Source: an uncultured Alphaproteobacteria bacterium
GTDB lineage: Bacteria; Pseudomonadota; Alphaproteobacteria; GCA-2731375
Assembly (NCBI GenBank): GCA_913049615.1
Contig: CAJWZI010000170.1
Coordinates: 1-5,076 of the forward strand
Direction: 5' to 3'
Length of the DNA stretch: 5,076 bases
Position 1 is the stretch's first letter. Each line of letters begins with the position of its first letter. The position numbers were made by a program, and so were the translations under genes. This document shows positions 3,745-5,076 of the stretch, in pieces. The notes under the pieces are model-generated. The model did no database searches. It was not told the DNA's origin and worked only from the letters and a program-made list of their open reading frames with translations.

Positions 3745-5076
3745 TGATCTCCAAAAACTGCGACTGACGAGTTATCTCGATCAGCAAGAGTGTAAACGTC
3801 TAATCGACCTGCAAAACGTCCATTTTCGACTATATAAACGTCGTTGTATTTCTGCGAAAATAGAAACACAAAATTTGCACTGGAAAAATCTGTATCCCAA
3901 AGCACATGAAATTGTCCTGACGCAGAATCGGTCACCGAACTTACGTTGTAAGATACTGTTATCGACGGACCTGTCGATTGGTTGTAGAGAATCCAACCCT
4001 TAGCCACACCGGGATTATTCCTTATCAGGTCGGGCGGCACATATGTATCCTCGTTTGTTTCGGCCTCTACTGCGGCTTGGTTCGCCTGAGAAGGGCCACC
4101 GCCAGCAGGGGCTGCACTTGTCCATGCCGAGCCATTAGAGGTCAAAATATTTCCACTTGACGAGGGTGCTACGGAAGCAATCGCAGAGGTTCCGTTGCCG
4201 ACTAAAACATTATTGGCTGTATGAGTCGATGCGCCGGTTCCACCATTTGCAACCGACAAGTCTGTGCCAGACCAATTGCCATTGTTGACCGAAACCAGAT
4301 CGAGGACTCCCTGGACAGTATCCTCTTTGAGTGCGGCCGAATCTGTGGCATCGGAAAATATGAGGGCATCGCTTGCGGTAATAGTTGTATCCGTTAACCC
4401 AGCCAGCGCACCATGAAGCCCGGCTGGCGTGACAACCCGGCCAGTATCGGTTCCTGTAACCGTCTCGGCGGTGGTAGCCAATTCCGCAACGCCCTTATTT
4501 GTGACGCTAGCGTCTTCCGCGGTGTAGGTGACGGTGTTGGTGGCACTCACCGCGACATCTATGCCTTCACCGGCCGCGAAAGTCTGCGTCTCGCCGTTCT
4601 CGACATCCTGTGTAGTCGAGCCGTCCGACATGGTGAACGACGACATGCCGCCGCCAGCATTGCCTGTTCTGACAAACTGGACGCTGACGGCGTCGCCGTC
4701 GGATATCGTGCCGGCCGATTGAACGAATGTTGAGGCGATTTTCGAGTACGTCGAGGCCGATGTAACTATTCCGGTCACGTTGTAGATCATAAAGTTTTCT
4801 GGGGCAGCGTTCTTGTAAATCGAGATCGTGCCGCGCAGCGCCGTGGTCGTGCTGTCGTCCCAACTGTCTACCTGGGTGTTGATGCTGGCGCCGCCTGCCT
4901 CGACATCATCCATATAAACGACGGTGGCAGAGCTGGGCGTGCCATGATTGAGCCAGACCTTGCCAGCGCCTTGGTCTGTGTCAGTGGTCGTCGTCTCAAA
5001 GGCCATCAAGAGGCCAGCGCTGTCACCTTTTGAGCCCGTCGATCCTGTGGACCCTGTGGACCCTGTGGACCCTGTG
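3741..5076 (-). CDS. Collagen-like phage tail fibre protein (5' end outside window)
   Basis: The frame is open to the right edge, giving 444 residues of a longer protein that should sit on the virion and contact the host. It begins with Gly-Ser-Thr triplets, then GSKGDSAGLL. A beta-rich module (about 24-138) follows, with DSWDDSTTTALRGTISIYK and ending VQFVRTGNAGGG, a unit often seen after collagen-like repeats in phage fibres. Next come linker motifs typical of fibres: TNKGVAELATTAETV (192-206) with RVVTPAGLHG, VANGGTGASTHTANNVLVGN (275-294), and TSNGSAWTSAAPAGGG (312-327). The C-terminal tip opens with NNPGVAKGW and SYNVSSVTDSASGQF and ends VAVFGDQ, the pattern of a common C-terminal fibre module. 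GC falls from about 60% (4561-4620) to 33% (3841-3900) toward the tip. A TTG at 5009 is not the start, because the frame continues upstream with collagen-like coding. Confidence 0.92.
   Translation of the reverse strand, partial: TGSTGSTGSTGSTGSKGDSAGLLMAFETTTTDTDQGAGKVWLNHGTPSSATVVYMDDVEAGGASINTQVDSWDDSTTTALRGTISIYKNAAPENFMIYNVTGIVTSASTYSKIASTFVQSAGTISDGDAVSVQFVRTGNAGGGMSSFTMSDGSTTQDVENGETQTFAAGEGIDVAVSATNTVTYTAEDASVTNKGVAELATTAETVTGTDTGRVVTPAGLHGALAGLTDTTITASDALIFSDATDSAALKEDTVQGVLDLVSVNNGNWSGTDLSVANGGTGASTHTANNVLVGNGTSAIASVAPSSSGNILTSNGSAWTSAAPAGGGPSQANQAAVEAETNEDTYVPPDLIRNNPGVAKGWILYNQSTGPSITVSYNVSSVTDSASGQFHVLWDTDFSSANFVFLFSQKYNDVYIVENGRFAGRLDVYTLADRDNSSVAVFGDQ
5043..5076 (-). repeat. 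9-bp tandem repeat coding for Gly-Ser-Thr (collagen-like) triplets
   Basis: The plus strand shows the 9-base unit CCCTGTGGA in near-perfect tandem (first unit TCCTGTGGA, then three CCCTGTG copies), cut off by the window edge. On the coding strand each unit is one Gly-Ser-Thr triplet. Because the unit is a multiple of three, copy-number changes would lengthen or shorten the fibre shaft without a frameshift. Confidence 0.9.

Noticed and set aside
3617..4003. 128-residue plus-strand open frame
   Set aside because: It is antisense to the fibre tip and the fibre-associated gene, both of which have recognisable motifs, and shows no domain of its own.
3741..5009. TTG at 5009-5007 as start of the fibre gene
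   Set aside because: The same frame continues without a stop to the window edge and codes for Gly-Ser-Thr triplets and GSKGDSAGL, which clearly belong to the protein.
5043..5076. CRISPR-like tandem array at the right edge
   Set aside because: The units are 9 bases with no spacers and code for a collagen-like stretch in the fibre frame.

Overview
The window is a block of late phage genes (free phage or prophage) with every gene on the minus strand, so it reads from right to left. The genes, in order of transcription, are: a collagen-like tail fibre (5' end beyond the right edge), a tail-fibre-associated protein, an intrinsic terminator, a five-gene lysis cassette that includes a secreted trypsin-like protease, and a helix-turn-helix (HTH) metallophosphoesterase that runs off the left edge. 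No integrase, repressor, tRNA, att site, transposon or CRISPR array is visible, so temperate or virulent lifestyle cannot be decided here. The 3TM holin resembles the gene-transfer-agent holin family and the fibre modules are of a kind common in alphaproteobacterial phages. Together with GC of about 60-70% in parts of the left half, this suggests a Gram-negative, probably alphaproteobacterial, host. That host call is inference.

Layout: 5076-3741 is the fibre, with a Gly-Ser-Thr collagen-like stretch, a beta-rich module, linker repeats and a C-terminal tip domain. 3744-3199 is its partner, joined by an ATGA overlap. 3173-3149 is a strong hairpin plus T-tract terminator. 3136-2966 is a 56-residue two-helix membrane protein, a holin or antiholin candidate. 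2955-2116 is the exported serine protease. 2116-1709 is the 3TM holin. 1705-1391 is a membrane-anchored coiled-coil protein. 1394-963 is a T4-type lysozyme endolysin. 966-1 is the HTH-metallophosphoesterase. Packing is extremely tight: the junctions are ATGA, TGAGGAG, TAATG, a 3-base gap, ATGA and GTGA. The only gap longer than 10 bases is the 62-base one that holds the terminator; no gene-free stretch reaches 300 bases.

The fibre and its partner would finish the receptor-binding apparatus. The holin candidates would permeabilise the inner membrane so that the signal-less lysozyme reaches the peptidoglycan. No recognisable spanin pair is present, which makes the exported protease the most intriguing gene: it may help with envelope or outer-membrane disruption. 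The order fibre, lysis, HTH protein recalls T7-like late regions, in which a terminase small subunit lies close to the holin, so a terminase large subunit may lie just left of the window.

The most unusual points are the HtrA-like, PDZ-less protease inside a lysis cassette; the terminator placed directly in front of that cassette with no room for a promoter; and the fusion of an HTH to a calcineurin-type phosphoesterase in the region where a small terminase might be expected.
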